A stretch of DNA of 64,000 nt, from assembly GCA_963576475.1 (NCBI GenBank), contig OY754981.1:24451411-24515410 (forward strand), given 5' to 3'. Below the pieces are notes generated by a model. The model saw only the letters and a list, made by a program, of their open reading frames with translations, was not told the DNA's origin and did not search any database. The position numbers and the translations under genes were made by a program. This stretch comes from Molanna angustata (Eukaryota > Arthropoda > Insecta > Trichoptera > Molannidae). Position 1 is the first letter of the stretch, and every line of letters begins with the position of its first letter. Positions 44,566-56,044 of this stretch are shown in pieces.

Positions 44566-45243
44566 AGAGGGTGACTGCTGCCAACGTACCTATTTTTTCA
44601 ATTTGAATTTGCATCATTACTACAAAACAAATCATTTTGAAAAAAATAACCTAGTTAGTTTGGATATTAATAAAGAAAAATATACCTTGACTTTTTAATT
44701 ATTTTCTGTATATATTCTTGTAGGAAAATAATAAGCATACCCCGATTTTTGACATTTATCTTAAATTTCTAAAAAAACTATAAGGTATAGAGCATTATGT
44801 TTTTTTTATAAATCAACGAAGATCACAATATCTGGAAAAATACGATGTAACGTTGCATTAATGCATCAGGTTAAGTTAATAAACAAAAAAAAACTTTTAT
44901 TTCGCAATGGCGCTGAATGGAAAATAAATGTTTTTTTGGTTTATTTACTAAACCTGAAGCATTAATCATATTTTTCTAAATATTTTTGTCTTTTTAATTT
45001 CAAAAAAAAAATATATGTTGAATTACGCTTTATATTTTATTAAAAATATAAGATAAACGTTGAAAATCGGGGTATGCCATTATTTTTCTACAAGAATTTA
45101 TACAGAAAATTATCAAAAAGTAAAGATATATTTTTCTTTATTAATACCCAAACTATCTAAATTTTTTTTTTCAAAACGATTTGATTAGAAATAATGATGG
45201 TATATCAAATTGAAAAATAGGTACGTTGGCAGCAGTCCCCCCC
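44566..45243 (-). mobile_element. Fold-back MITE family F, copy B
   Basis: TTA at 44563-44565 and 45244-45246 flanks the element. Ends agagggtgactgctgcc and ggcagcagtccccccc are inverted repeats. 678 bp, reverse complement of copy A at 31925-32597 with many substitutions. It has lost part of the central palindrome (the right arm lacks tgcaacgtca). Confidence 0.88.
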
Positions 45244-45246
45244 TTA

Positions 45247-45790
45247 AACGAAAATGATAGTTCCTTACCTAACATGCAAATTTGTACCTACGTTTCAGCT
45301 GTTTCCGTGGGCAGTCAGTCTAAAATGTTTTTTTGAAACAGTGATTTATACTTATATTTTATGAATTTTTAAACTAAATCCAGTATGTCAGTGAAGGGTT
45401 ATCGTAGGTATGTAATAAATGCGTCGGGCGCCACTAGAGATGTCACCGAGTAAATGTCAAACCCGCACTCTAAATTCCATCAAAATATTATTATTATTAA
45501 ACCCTTTCGTCCCAAGAGACTTTTATTTCATTTCGACTTTGATAGCAATATTGTTGACCACCGCCTTTCAAGAGAGTCATTTTCTGCCTTACAAGGGAGT
45601 CATTTCAATCACACCATAATATCAAGTCAGTGGCGAAATTAATTTCGGCTTATTTGGTAATGGAAGTTCATTGAGGATACGAAGATATAGTACCAATACT
45701 CTCAATAATTCTAGCAACAGAAGTTTTAAAATCTAGCTACACTACGTAATAGCCAGCATGTTGGTAACATCTTCTTGATTCATACGAATG
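45247..45790. other. Interval without recognised feature
   Basis: Overlapping frames at 45419-45642 are not recognised. Confidence 0.3.
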
Positions 45791-45799
45791 TATAAGAAA

Positions 45800-45975
45800 A
45801 AATGGGCACACAAGGAATGTCGCCCGAGATTTGTGTGATCGTGCCAATTCTTTTAGGTCCACCTTCATCTTGTGTTTCACGTCTTTCAGCCTAGTTTATT
45901 ATCTTCGTCAGACCTTCTTTATTCATTCTTTTTACGCGTTACAACCGTCTTAATGTTATGAACTGCACGCCTTTC
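45800..45975 (-). pseudogene. Degraded RTE-like LINE fragment
   Basis: Minus strand: a word KRIGTITQI (from aaaagaattggcacgatcac) fits the RKSWHDHI block, with upstream ERRAVHNIKTVVTRKKNE-like codons fitting 'INALRWFGHVERMNDE'. Strongly eroded. Confidence 0.45.
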
Positions 45976-47550
45976 ATTAAATTGTTTCAATAATGAATAA
46001 ATCGTCAGTTTATATCCCCGCAATATATTTTTTTAATTCATAATAATTATTAAAAACGCCGATTGGCTCATGACAATAATTTATGGTTTATATTGCAATT
46101 CTAATATCGTACCTAGTAGTTCATATACAGCAACATTTTATTTTAGTTCTTGATACTAGTGTGGTTTATTATTCCCGTTGGAATGCTTTTTAGTTCATAG
46201 CTTTTAGTTGTTTTGGCAAATTATTGTGGTCCTTTGCACATTATTCTTTCATGTCCAATTTTTTTGTAGCTTTCTCAGTTATAAAGTAAGTTTTTGCACG
46301 CATGTTGTAGTTGTAGATTCGTATTCTCTGCTAAGTGCAGGGTCTTCTAAGAGATATTGATTTTTTATTACAACTTCTAAGAGATATTGCTTCCATTGTG
46401 TTATTATAACAAATATATCTCACTGACATTCATCTAGGTTAGGATAATGACTAAGTACCAATATTGTAGATAGAGCTCAAAATTTAAGCACTTATTATAA
46501 ATTTATACACTAAATAAATTTATTGTCAAATTTATTCATAAATTTTATTTATTAGAACTAACATAGTAATTGTTACACAATACGCCAATATTAGGATCGC
46601 ATAATGCCAAATAGGTCAATTATTATTGGACACTGGCGGCTTTCAAATCTTTTGTTATTCGGCAAAGTCAACATTAAAATTAGTTAACTATTTGAATCGC
46701 AACGCAGTACCTATACACATTATTTTTATGATCTATAAATCAAATAACTGGGTACATATTTCGTTTAATTAATGTTGGTACAGTCATAAAGAAAACACGC
46801 GCGTGCGTGCTTGTGGGTGGCTGCTGTTTTGATATTGTCGCGCGCCTAGTATAATTGAACCATAATATAAAACGTATTAAACAAACAACATTATAATATA
46901 CCTTCTTTAGTGTTATGATACCCTAATACTCATGGTATCGTAAAAAGCTCTCGAGAGAACAATCACGGTGTCACGGTGACTCAACAAAGTGTGTTTCAAA
47001 CGATACAATATTTAGATAACATGATTCAGACCAATAGACAGGCTGGTTATGATGAATTGAAAAATAAATTAATATGAATAATAATTAAAATGATTATAGC
47101 AACACCGCAAAAAACCATTAATAAATATTGTCGTAGCGATAAATCAAAAATGATTTCACCAGACAGCTGATTCGAGCGTTGTTTTATTTCCCGTAGTGAT
47201 AGCAAAAAAAACGTAATAGGAAAATAATAAAGAAATTGCAAATTAATCTGTAATACAAACCTGTGCATACGAAATAAATATTATAAATAATTTTGCTTAA
47301 ACAAATAACCCATGTAAATATGTAAAACAACAGTTAAATATATACAAGAAAATACACTTACAAAGTCAAAGTGGGTAAAAGTTTCACTTGTCGCTCATTT
47401 GAGATCAAATAAAGTACAAAAAGAAGGATTTATATTCATGCTTTTAATTTACAGACGATATTAAAATTAGAATTATGATATTTATACAGATAATCAAATG
47501 AAATGTAGCGCTGCAATTGAAATTGAAAGTATGTTATTATAATTATAATG
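45976..47550. other. AT-rich interval, nothing recognised
   Basis: 46795-46855 is a GC-richer patch with gcgcgtgcgtgc. No gene is supported. Confidence 0.35.
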
Positions 47551-47552
47551 AG

Positions 47553-47720
47553 ATGGGTGGTGGCAGAGCGGTTAGCGCGCTGGGCTAGCAACCCAGAGGT
47601 CGCGAGTTCGAATCCTGCCACGACCGATTTCCATTCACCTATAGTACAAGCATTTATGCTAAGTTTAGGGAATGTATAAGGATGTATATGTACTTGTTAT
47701 ACAAGGACATATTCATTCTT
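47553..47720 (+). mobile_element. SINE family S3 with well-kept tRNA-Ala-like head
   Basis: A box tggcagagcgg matches TRGCNNAGYGG exactly. B box is agttcgaatcc. The anticodon arm has a perfect ctggg/cccag stem around ctagcaa, anticodon AGC (alanine). The acceptor stem pairs with one mismatch. The D stem does not pair and a 3' body of about 90 bp precedes a poly(A), so this is a SINE derived from a tRNA and not a functional tRNA gene. Pol III transcription looks possible. Confidence 0.8.
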
Positions 47721-48004
47721 TTAAAAAAAAAAAAAAAATTAAGTCATAGTAAATATGTTTCGATATTAGGCTATTAAATAAGGAATAATAAAAAAAAACT
47801 GAAGACGGTCAACTAGTGACTTAAATGAACCTTATTTTTGCGTTTGGCAAATATATAAATCTGGATATTACCAAAACGTTACTTGACTATTGACTTAAAT
47901 ATGGGATTTACTTACCATAAAAAATAAGAGTACTTACCGTTATACATATTTTATTTAAACGTAAACACAATCTAAATGTTTATTAACTAATAATAAATTT
48001 ATTT
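47721..48004. other. Interval without recognised feature
   Basis: AT-rich. Nothing seen. Confidence 0.3.
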
Positions 48005-48150
48005 CAATTATTAATGAGTGAGTGAAGAGTCTCTCAAAATGACTAAAATAATTTAAATTAGAAAAGTTGCATAGAGAAATATGTACTTCAAGACCACGAA
48101 TAAAGCAGAATGACGATTCATTTTTCGGCTTGACTATTAAAAGTTGGTGC
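48005..48150 (+). repeat. Interspersed repeat R, copy 2
   Basis: atgagtgagtgaagagtctc, then actaaaat, gttgcatagagaaat, accacgaataaagcagaatg and cattttTCggcttg. Best aligned with 21975-22080 and 60890-60975. Confidence 0.5.
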
Positions 48151-49364
48151 GTTTGAGTATTACCATATTCGCAGCGGTATGAATATGTAGCCAATGTAGC
48201 CTCACTATAAATCTATGATTTTTCTATTCTTCTTAAGATGATTGATAACAATCTCATTTATTTTTCAATCTCATTAATAAAAAAAAGAGCCCAATTAAGT
48301 AAGGCGTTGTCAATTACATCTCCTGTTATACAGGAAATAATTGGTGTTACCTCATGTTTTGGGGTGTAAAATTTAATTAGAACAAATTAAATTGGAAGTT
48401 AAATTAATTTTCACAGGAGAAATGCTCCTTGCGGTTTCAACCATCCTACTTTTTCTCATCTCCCATTTTTTCAATAGTAATGAATGTTGAAATTTAGCGA
48501 TTCATTTTTATAGTCCAAGAGAACACAAAATTGCGTAAAAAAGTTTTTAAGAAGATAACTAGACTATCTTGGATTATGAGTTTCTGCGCTATGTTAGTTT
48601 GTATAAGATGATAATTCAGTAACATATTATATAATTCAAATTTCATATAATGGAAATGATAAAACCAGATACATCGATCACTACCTACTCTTAAGCCAAA
48701 CGTAATACATGGATGATCATTAAGATAATTATTATATTCATAAATATAATATAAATTAGAATGATCAGCTAATACAAATCTTTAAAACAGGATCAAAACA
48801 TTCAAATTGGTACGTGAGGCGGGTGTAAGTAATTCTCTATATAAATCATAAGCCATTGACAAATTGCAAACATAAGAATTAAGAGTTCCTAGGATACGAA
48901 TCTTGGAAATGTTAAATGTCATTGCAAAGCATTTGAATCTCGAAATCATACGGTTTCCAATAGAAGGTAATTCAGCAGAGGAAACCAACAAATAACGCCA
49001 TTGCGCCTATATATATGTAAAATAATATATTTTGAAATGTAATAACTTGTGTAACATTGATCGCAATATACGCAAACATTTTTCAAGAACCTTCATGTTC
49101 TAGATACAAAAGCTTTACAGTATTTTATTTAACATAGATTTAAACAACTGGTTTCAGAATTGACCGTTTCCTCATCGAAATTTATATAACAAAATAATAT
49201 AATAGACATTGCTTCTCCATCGTCTTTAACGACCCACAACCTCTATCTCCCTCCTTTCTTTGTTTCCGTGATTTGCTATTTAATAATGTTACTTGTTTAT
49301 CTTTCTGTCATAAATTTAATGTATCTACCACTAAACTATTATTTATGGCCTCATGTAGCTTTAT
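48151..49364. other. AT-rich interval, nothing recognised
   Basis: A frame at 48782-48991 (minus) is of mixed composition. I recognise no family. Confidence 0.3.
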
Positions 49365-49415
49365 TTGGTTGGAATAAATTGCCTTGTGTCAATAAACCCA
49401 CCATTATCCTAGCCT
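49365..49415 (+). mobile_element. LINE-B tail, diverged
   Basis: ttggttggaataaattgcct, then gtcaataaacccacc. It fits the LINE-B tail with several changes and the hairpin is weakened. Confidence 0.45.
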
Positions 49416-49581
49416 GCATGAATGTCAGTGAGACGTAGACGCGTCGAACCTCCACCGTTTTTGAGGGTCAGTTAAAAAATGACACCAACATTAACAAGAA
49501 ACAGAATACAGTCTAAGAGATTTTTGCGAATTTCAAATTACTAAGTGGTGTTACAAAAAAAAACGTCCATTAAAATCCTTA

Positions 49582-49646
49582 AATAATGTGGAAAAAATCT
49601 GTGTACATTTGTTGTACACAAACGAATGATGGATTTCCACATTATT
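49582..49646. repeat. Nested hairpin
   Basis: aataatgtggaaa/tttccacattatt enclose a second stem tgtgtaca/tgtacaca. Isolated, with no second copy seen. Confidence 0.5.
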
Positions 49647-49719
49647 CATACAAAAATTAAACATCGTCACATTCTTGTATTTGAAGCAGGATTAAATTTG
49701 ATTCAGGAATAGTAATGTC

Positions 49720-49905
49720 GAGAGGATGGGAGACAATCGACTACCCAAAATTGTCTCCAAGGAAGTTCCGGAGGGTCGTAGAGCAAGGGGGAGACCAGCA
49801 AAAAGATGGAGTGACAGCTGGACATCCAGATCACAAGAGGCAGTCTCCGATTGAAAAAACAGGCCTTCGGTCTAAAACCACAGGAAGAAGAAGTAGAAGA
49901 GTATT
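49720..49905 (+). pseudogene. LINE ORF2 C-terminal scrap
   Basis: A frame reads LPKIVSKEVPEGRRARGRPA then KRWSDSW, the 'GRP..RW.D' block before the end of RTE-like ORF2. A GAAGAAG-rich tail follows at 49889. Sequence is otherwise eroded. Confidence 0.55.
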
Positions 49906-50613
49906 GTGTCTAACAAATGTTAAATTAATTACTTTTGAACATATCTCTCGAGGCACTTCAAACACGCGCCATCTTCTGGACGACACAATAACGACCACAC
50001 CGGTCCCTTAATTGTGGTCGTTATTGGAAATCGCTACGTCCTGTTCCCCGTATGACTTAATAACAACAATAAATGTGCTGCAGTGGCATTAATTGTGGGT
50101 ATTCCGAACCGAGTGTATAATTTGCAACGGAGAAAAGGGTTGACTATAACTGATGGAACGTAATGGGTGTGATTTTGATGGCTTCGTTTAGATACGTGCA
50201 TTAATAAATTGGATTAAAATGACAGCCGGCTGTGATTGTATCAGTTTTGTTAACGCCGAAAGGTGATGAATATTCCTGATACAAGTCAAATGAGAACAAA
50301 AAATCTGGTTCCCACCGTCGTAAAGCGGTTCAGCTGGTGTGATAAGGAAATAATGTTTATGAATATACACAATAATTTAATGTATAATATACAAGAATAA
50401 AGAAACAAGAAATTAAACCGATCCGTACTCGGATACTAGAAGGTATTATAAATAACAGTATAGAGATGGGTTTGAATCTCATAGTGGTCTAATGCGATTG
50501 ACTACAATCTATAGACGAAATGGCGAAAAGGTTACTAAAGGATAAAGACGTGTCGATTAGAAAAAATCTATGAGATTATTAATTTTAAAAAGTGCAGATG
50601 GTCAATTCCTCGA
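49906..50613. other. Interval without recognised feature
   Basis: No supportable feature. Confidence 0.3.
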
Positions 50614-51020
50614 TTGACTTCATTCACCTATGAATATCACAAACATATTTGTTTCATTAACGGAATGTGTACATGTTCTTATTACAAGAACTTTGGGGTG
50701 TTGCAGGGATCAGTTTTAGGACCCGTTCTATTCATTTTATATATAAATGGAAAATTTCATGTCATCGAATGGTTTGACCGTATATTGTTAACACCACTAG
50801 GTACTCATGTACATTCATGTACTAAATATCCTTCATAAAATGAAAATAACAGTACCGATTAGAAATATCGTTCACTTAAACTTCTTTAATACAAATGTCG
50901 GTTATTTCTCTCCCATTCCTCGCTTAACCAGAATGTTCGACTCACTTCATCTAATGGATAATATTGAAATCTTTTCAAATTCCAAACAGACATTCAAATT
51001 TACCACTCAAATTTAACAGT
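50614..51020 (+). pseudogene. LINE RT fragment with internal deletion
   Basis: The frame 50614-50838 holds NFGVLQGSVLGPVLFILYIN, the RT motif (S.PQGS.LGPLLF.LYIND) of Jockey/CR1-like elements. The second frame 50807-51016 ends YFSPIPRLTRMFDSLHLMD then IEIFSNSKQTFKFT, the C-terminal 'P..RL.R.FN.L....DIF..S...FK' block. The catalytic YADD segment between them is missing, so an internal deletion joined the two. Confidence 0.7.
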
Positions 51021-51189
51021 TCGTATCCTTTTTATTAAGTTAAAATTTTTGTATTCAATTATGTTTAATCTTAAATCTACGGCTACAAACTTACTGTGTA
51101 ATTTCCACCCGCAACATAATATATTTAAAATAGACACTGCACCTACCGTACACGGCCCAATGATAGTGTAGTGTAGGTAGGAAATATGT

Positions 51190-51300
51190 ATTTTTGATTT
51201 TTTTTTATTTATATTTTTGTACACAATATTGACAAATAAAATGCATACTGGCTGGCTTATTGCTATAAGCAAATTTCTTCCAACCAACCAGTACCCATAC
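51190..51300 (-). mobile_element. LINE-B tail, minus strand
   Basis: aaatgcatactggctggctt, then attgctataagcaa and ttcttccaaccaacc. The tail hairpin is TTGCT/AGCAA, again compensated. Confidence 0.6.
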
Positions 51301-51552
51301 CATACGCATTATATCTACCTATAACTATTATGCATATCAATATTTGGGCATTCTTGCCTGTATAAAATTCTTGCTAAATAAAATAAAATCACCACGCGAA
51401 CGTCACAGTAAATGTGTGAATATGAATGACACTAATAAGAGAAGCTCGTGAAATCGTCTACATTAACAATTTTGATGCAGTAGTTAAAACATGACAATCA
51501 ACGAATGTAAATACAAAATTCACTTTCGTTTATTTAAAAATAATTTCAGATA
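51301..51552. other. Interval without recognised feature
   Basis: Nothing seen. Confidence 0.3.
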
Positions 51553-51640
51553 AATTTCTGTCCTGGTGAGAATCGCACCCGGAGCGCCAAGACAAAAGTC
51601 AAATGACTTACCACTATGCCACGGCGGTCGGCAGTAGTAG
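51553..51640 (-). mobile_element. SINE S2 head, minus strand
   Basis: Reverse complement has ccgccgtggcatagtggtaa (A box) and gggtgcgattctc (B box with one change). The tail is absent. Confidence 0.65.
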
Positions 51641-51994
51641 GCAAATATTGAATATCATAATATGTTAAGCGATTTGGAATCGACTCACTTTAGTATGTTT
51701 TCATTGTATGTGTAGTTTACCCATGTAAATAAGTAGATAGGTATGTGTGTACATACTATGGTATAATATATGTAATGTTTGTACCGATCTGGACTTCCGT
51801 ACATGGCTACCTCTTTCATCACGTTGACCCGACCTCTATCTGATCTCCTGGTATATTATGACATGCGCAATCGATTTGTAAATGATAATATCTTGCAAAG
51901 GCTAGTTAAATTTTCACACAATCTCCGAAAGGCGGCACTCTAGCACTTAGTAACAATAACCAGCGACACATCTTTCATACAAAATAGGTAGACG
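51641..51994. other. Interval without recognised feature
   Basis: Nothing supportable. Confidence 0.3.
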
Positions 51995-52140
51995 GCAGTT
52001 GGGTAGTACGCTGATCGATCCAGTATACCCGGGTTAGAATCCCGCCTCGACCAATTCGCATATAGCAAAAACTTTTTAATTTTTTATGGAATCTGTGAAG
52101 ATTATGTGTAGACTTATTCTGATAGATATTCTTACCACAA
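51995..52140 (+). mobile_element. SINE S3-like, diverged
   Basis: tRNA-like head cagttgggtagtacgctgat, B-box-like gggttagaatccc, and a body aligned with S3 (catatagc, then tttatggaatctgtgaag). Older than the other S3 copies. Confidence 0.5.
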
Positions 52141-52176
52141 ATTTGTTTAAGATGCTTCATTTCCAGAGCGTTAATC

Positions 52177-52715
52177 TACTTTATTTCATCTTCTTCTTCT
52201 TGTGTCATATCAGGTCTCCCCGACGTTGACGACCATCATAGAGAAAGCCTTCCTGTCAATTCGCGGATGTTTCGCAGCCAGGAAAGCTGCCTTCTTCCGA
52301 CCCCTCTACGACCCTCGATCTTCCCCTTCATGACGAGCAGAAGGATGGCAAACTTTTCACCTCTCAGAATATGCCCGAAATACAACACTTTACGGAGTTA
52401 AACATTGGTGAATAATTCTTTCTTGGTGTTGGCTCTACGTAGTACTTCAGTGTTACTGACCATGTCAGTCCACGATATTCTTAGCATTCTGCGGTGGATC
52501 CACATTTCAAATGCTTCAAGGCGGTTTATAATATTAACTTTGAGAGTCCACGCCTCCACCCCATAAAGTAGAACTGACCACACATAACACTTGACCATTC
52601 TTTGTTTCAGCTTTAAGTTGATATTGTCATCGAGGAGAAGATTTTTCATTTTGTAAAATACCGATCGGGCCGCTTCTATTCTGCATTTTACGTCAGGGTC
52701 TAGATTCTGATTTAG
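52177..52715 (-). pseudogene. LINE ORF2 C-terminal region
   Basis: The frame 52398-52790 includes LNQNLDPDVKCRIEAARSVF, YVWSVLLYGVEAWTLKVNII, EAFEMWIHRRMLRISWTDMV and NTEVLRRANTKKELF. Continued in another frame past 52398 are GHILRG, GKIEGRRGVGRRQLSWLRNI and a MMVVNVG-like end followed by AAGAAGAAG. This order is typical of the post-RT region of an RTE/L1-like family frequent in insects. The first 25 residues of the frame are outside the element. At least one frameshift is present. Confidence 0.82.
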
Positions 52716-53224
52716 ATATTTCATATATTTTTCGTAAAATACGTAGCAATAATCTAGATTTTGCAAATAAGAGAAAATATTCTGCAACAACTCGCATTAC
52801 ATGATTTATAATCATTACATTTCATATCAATGTTAGTTCGCCACGTGAAACACTGAAACGGCCATGTTGGTACTCTTTGGTAATAACAAGATACACACAA
52901 TTTGCAATAATGTCTCTGAATTGTATTGTTAATTAATGGACTTAGCGCCCCTAACAAACACTCCTGATATTACTCAATTAATTAAATAGTTGATAGTTAT
53001 TAATTAATTATTACAGGTAATGTCCCAACAATAAGTTAAACACAGCAATTGACGTTTAATGATATATGTATCTACTTGGTCCCGGATAAAATAGAATACT
53101 TATGTACCAAATCTGTAATTTATGTGATAATTTACTAGTTTGAATATTCCGCCTGTTGAAAATATTTTTTTGAATCTAGACAGAATCAAGACTTTTAAGA
53201 ATTGTAGAAATATATTTTTTAATC
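52716..53224. other. AT-rich interval, nothing recognised
   Basis: Nothing supportable. Confidence 0.3.
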
Positions 53225-53650
53225 TAGACAATAAAACAGACAGATTGAACAGGCTAAAATCTTAATACACTTAAGACAACTTTCGGACAAAGAAACTCTT
53301 ATATTTTGGAGTCAAATTATTCAATGAACCACCTTCAACACTTAGACAAAACAGATAATTGAAAACATTTAAACGAAACATTAAAATTTAGATTAAACAA
53401 AAGGGCAGAGATTATACAAAAAAAATTTACCACCTGATATTCACATAACTACAAAACAAAAATGCAAACCAAGCAAATGTATATGTATATACTGTCTTAG
53501 AACAGGTTATTACCTAGTGAGGCAGTTTACCTATGACAATATCTGGTAAATAAAGGGAAAATAATGTAATTTTAATAAAATATTACGTAATATTTTGTTA
53601 CATGATTTAAGGAAAAAAGTGTATTATACAAATACATAAATAAATAAAAT
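53225..53650 (+). pseudogene. LINE ORF2 end plus 3' UTR hairpin
   Basis: One frame reads NFRTKKLLYFGVKLFNEPPS then LKTFKRNIKI, the terminal 'R....YG.KLFN.LP....K..FK..L' block. The 3' UTR contains the bulged hairpin 53492-53525 (ctgtctta/tgaggcag and inner aggt/acct) and ends in an AAATAAATAAA tail. Same family as 40590-40766. Confidence 0.7.
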
Positions 53651-53716
53651 AAATCGATAGATTCCTCTTTGCATTCACTCTGTTTAAACAACGAATGGGG
53701 TGTTTTCCACCCCTGG

Positions 53717-53883
53717 AGGGCAAGTCCAGTTAAACGGTGGAATCAAAAACCTCATGATAACCCAAATCGTGATTATGATTATCTTAGTCCTATGACATCT
53801 TAAGATATTATAGAACTCCATATGATAATTTTATCCACGATACGGATGGTTTTGATCCCACTGTTTGACCGGACTTGCTCCCT
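53717..53883. mobile_element. Fold-back MITE family N, copy 1
   Basis: Left end agggcaagtccagttaaacg and right end gtttgaccggacttgctccct are inverted repeats, and pairing continues inward (ggaatcaaaaacc with ggttttgatccc, then ataatcat-like words). 167 bp. A truncated relative lies at 54372-54533. Confidence 0.75.
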
Positions 53884-54219
53884 GGATGGATGAAAAATCA
53901 TGTTTCCTCATATTTTATCGAGAAAAATAAATAAACAAGTAGCAACTTAAGCGAGCATAGGTAAGTATGTAAGTAGGTAGTGATGTATATGAATACAATA
54001 CATTACATATACCTAGGTATGTATGAAAGTATGAGAATGTAGAATGTCCAACACTAATTAGTCCGTGAACATAGTGATAGGCGATCAGCACCAAGATATA
54101 GAGATATTTAGCAGGCGCGCCAGGCCAACGGTAAGGTCCAGAAAAAATGCAAATTAACGGACCTGAAGAGCGATTCCCAACACTAGCAATTTCAAAAATA
54201 CTCGCTAATACTCGTTAAG
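53884..54219. other. Interval without recognised feature
   Basis: Contains ggcgcgcc (AscI) at about 54114. Nothing coding. Confidence 0.3.
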
Positions 54220-54368
54220 TCTATCACCGTCATCCGCTCGAATTTCCTCTCTCTCAACACCACCCTCAACGCACACAAGGACTGTAATCGGCCCCTTAGC
54301 AAAAAAATGTCTAACACGATGAAAGTCCTATAGAGCTCCTTAGATAAGCAATCTCGGCATAACAAAGT
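54220..54368 (-). mobile_element. R1-like LINE 3' UTR, second copy
   Basis: Reverse complement has gccgagattgcttatctaag, then aaggggccgattacagtcc and a gagggtggtg word, aligned with 18770-18890 downstream of the R1-like frame. No coding part remains. Confidence 0.7.
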
Positions 54369-54371
54369 GAT

Positions 54372-54533
54372 ATGGGTAAAACCTTCGTGATTACCCATAT
54401 CATGGATATAATTATCAAATGGAGTTCTATGACATCTAAATATATTATAGAACTCCATTCAATAATTATATTCATGATATGGGTAATCGTGAGGGTTTTG
54501 ATTTCGCCGGTTGGACCAGACTTGCCCCCAAAA
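54372..54533. mobile_element. Fold-back MITE family N, copy 2
   Basis: The right part (gggttttgatttcgccggtt, then gaccagacttgccccc) matches copy 1. The central arms pair strongly: gattacccatatcatgg with catgatatgggtaatcg, and aatggagttctat with atagaactccatt. The left terminal repeat is missing where the R1 UTR ends, so R1 insertion or deletion may have removed it. Confidence 0.7.
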
Positions 54534-54619
54534 ACTTCTTGCGTGAAGAGAATCAGGGAAGTGAACAAGATCTATGAAATGTTATACATAGTACGTAATA
54601 ATTTTATATTAATAATTTC

Positions 54620-55340
54620 GTAAAACATTTGCATTAATTTTAATATACTTATTTGATGATTTTCGTAAAACATTTGTCTAAAGTTTTTATATTCATATAG
54701 TGATTCGTAGAATGTTTATAATTATTCTAGTGTACATACCTACCCATTTTGTGTTTCTGGGTACATTTGAAATTATTCTGGTATACATCTTTAGACACAT
54801 TTTCGAGGAATATTTGTAATAATAATTGAATAAGGTAGGTATGGTATACTTTATACCTATACAATACACATTATGATTTTCGTACAACATTCATAATAAT
54901 TCTAGCATACATACTTATTTTGTGATTTTCGTAGAACATTTGTAATATTTATTTATTTATTTATTTATTAAAATCCGTTTTACAAGTATAATAATAACAA
55001 TAAGTACAATATAACTTTATACAGTAGTTAATAAAAATTATAAGTTATACTTTAAGTAAGAAAGTATACTTTAAGTAAGTTTGTCATTAGTGTATACGTT
55101 TATATATTTTAATTTGTGGAAAATAATTGTAAAAGGTATGGTATAATTAATACCTATACAATACACATTATGATTTTCGTGCAAAATTTATAATAATTCT
55201 AGCATACATACTTATTTTGTGATTTTCGTGGAACATTCATTATAATTTTAGTATATGTACATACTTATTTCGTGGAACATTCATGCTAATTTTTGTATAG
55301 GTACATACTTATTTTGTGACTATCGTGGAACATTTATTAA
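54620..55340. repeat. Minisatellite, about 49-bp unit, interrupted
   Basis: Units like ttattttgtgattttcgtag followed by aacatttataataattctag and tatacatac. The array 54620-54950 is followed by an AT-rich stretch (starting with ATTT repeats at 54951) and resumes at 55155. Confidence 0.75.
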
Positions 55341-55500
55341 AAGCATATTGTTATTAGGAGCACGTGTTAAGAATCACTGATCTGAGGAACAGTCTGGCGT
55401 GAGGACGCCCTATTAAGATTTTCCTGTTTCCAGTACCTGCATAAATATATTATAGCATGTATCCACCCTCCAGGATCGTTTCGTTAATAAAGATTTATAG
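55341..55500. other. Short non-repetitive stretch
   Basis: Ends with agatttatag, which looks like a splice acceptor before the next segment; no branch-point evidence. Confidence 0.25.
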
Positions 55501-55621
55501 GCTGTGGATGTGCGCGAATATTTTCGCCATCAAATTGAACTTAATGATGAATGTGTGAAAATTGCCCAGACCTTGGTGGATGGATGCATCAAAGCGATGC
55601 TGGTGAAATTGTTGATCGTTT
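55501..55621 (+). other. Coding-like segment, not recognised
   Basis: After a tatag acceptor-like word, a frame reads AVDVREYFRHQIELNDECVK, then IAQTLVDGCIKAMLVKLLIV and a stop (about 39 codons). Composition is balanced and amphipathic. It may be an exon remnant or part of a mobile-element protein. I do not recognise it. Confidence 0.25.
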
Positions 55622-56041
55622 AAAATACGTTAGCGGGCGGAGAATTTATTACCTAAATCAAATATAGTTTGCTATACACATGTGAATCATATCAACCTCT
55701 TTATTAAATAATCATTAGTAAAAACTTGTAAATTAGATTGTAGCTAGATGAGCTTGCCCAATTGTGCTTCTTTTCAATACGAACATAAGTATTGTCAAAG
55801 TATAGCCATAATTTTATTTATAGTTATCGAAAGATAACGCGAGAATACATGTGGCTTTTAAATTTGGGTTTTACGCCATGTTTGGTCTCTGTGCAAACCA
55901 TTCAATCACCCTGTAATTCACCCTGAAAAGAGACATTTATTTCTTTATTTATCAGAACATTGAAATATACACACACAAGTTAACACATGATACAAACAAA
56001 TATGGTCTCCAATGCTCAAATGACAGGCGTCTGTCACATAG
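55622..56041. other. Interval without recognised feature
   Basis: Nothing supportable. Confidence 0.3.
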
Positions 56042-56044
56042 TTA

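Noticed and set aside
47553..47625. Possible functional tRNA-Ala
   Set aside because: Good anticodon arm, but the D stem does not pair, the T stem has a mismatch and the SINE body with poly(A) continues.
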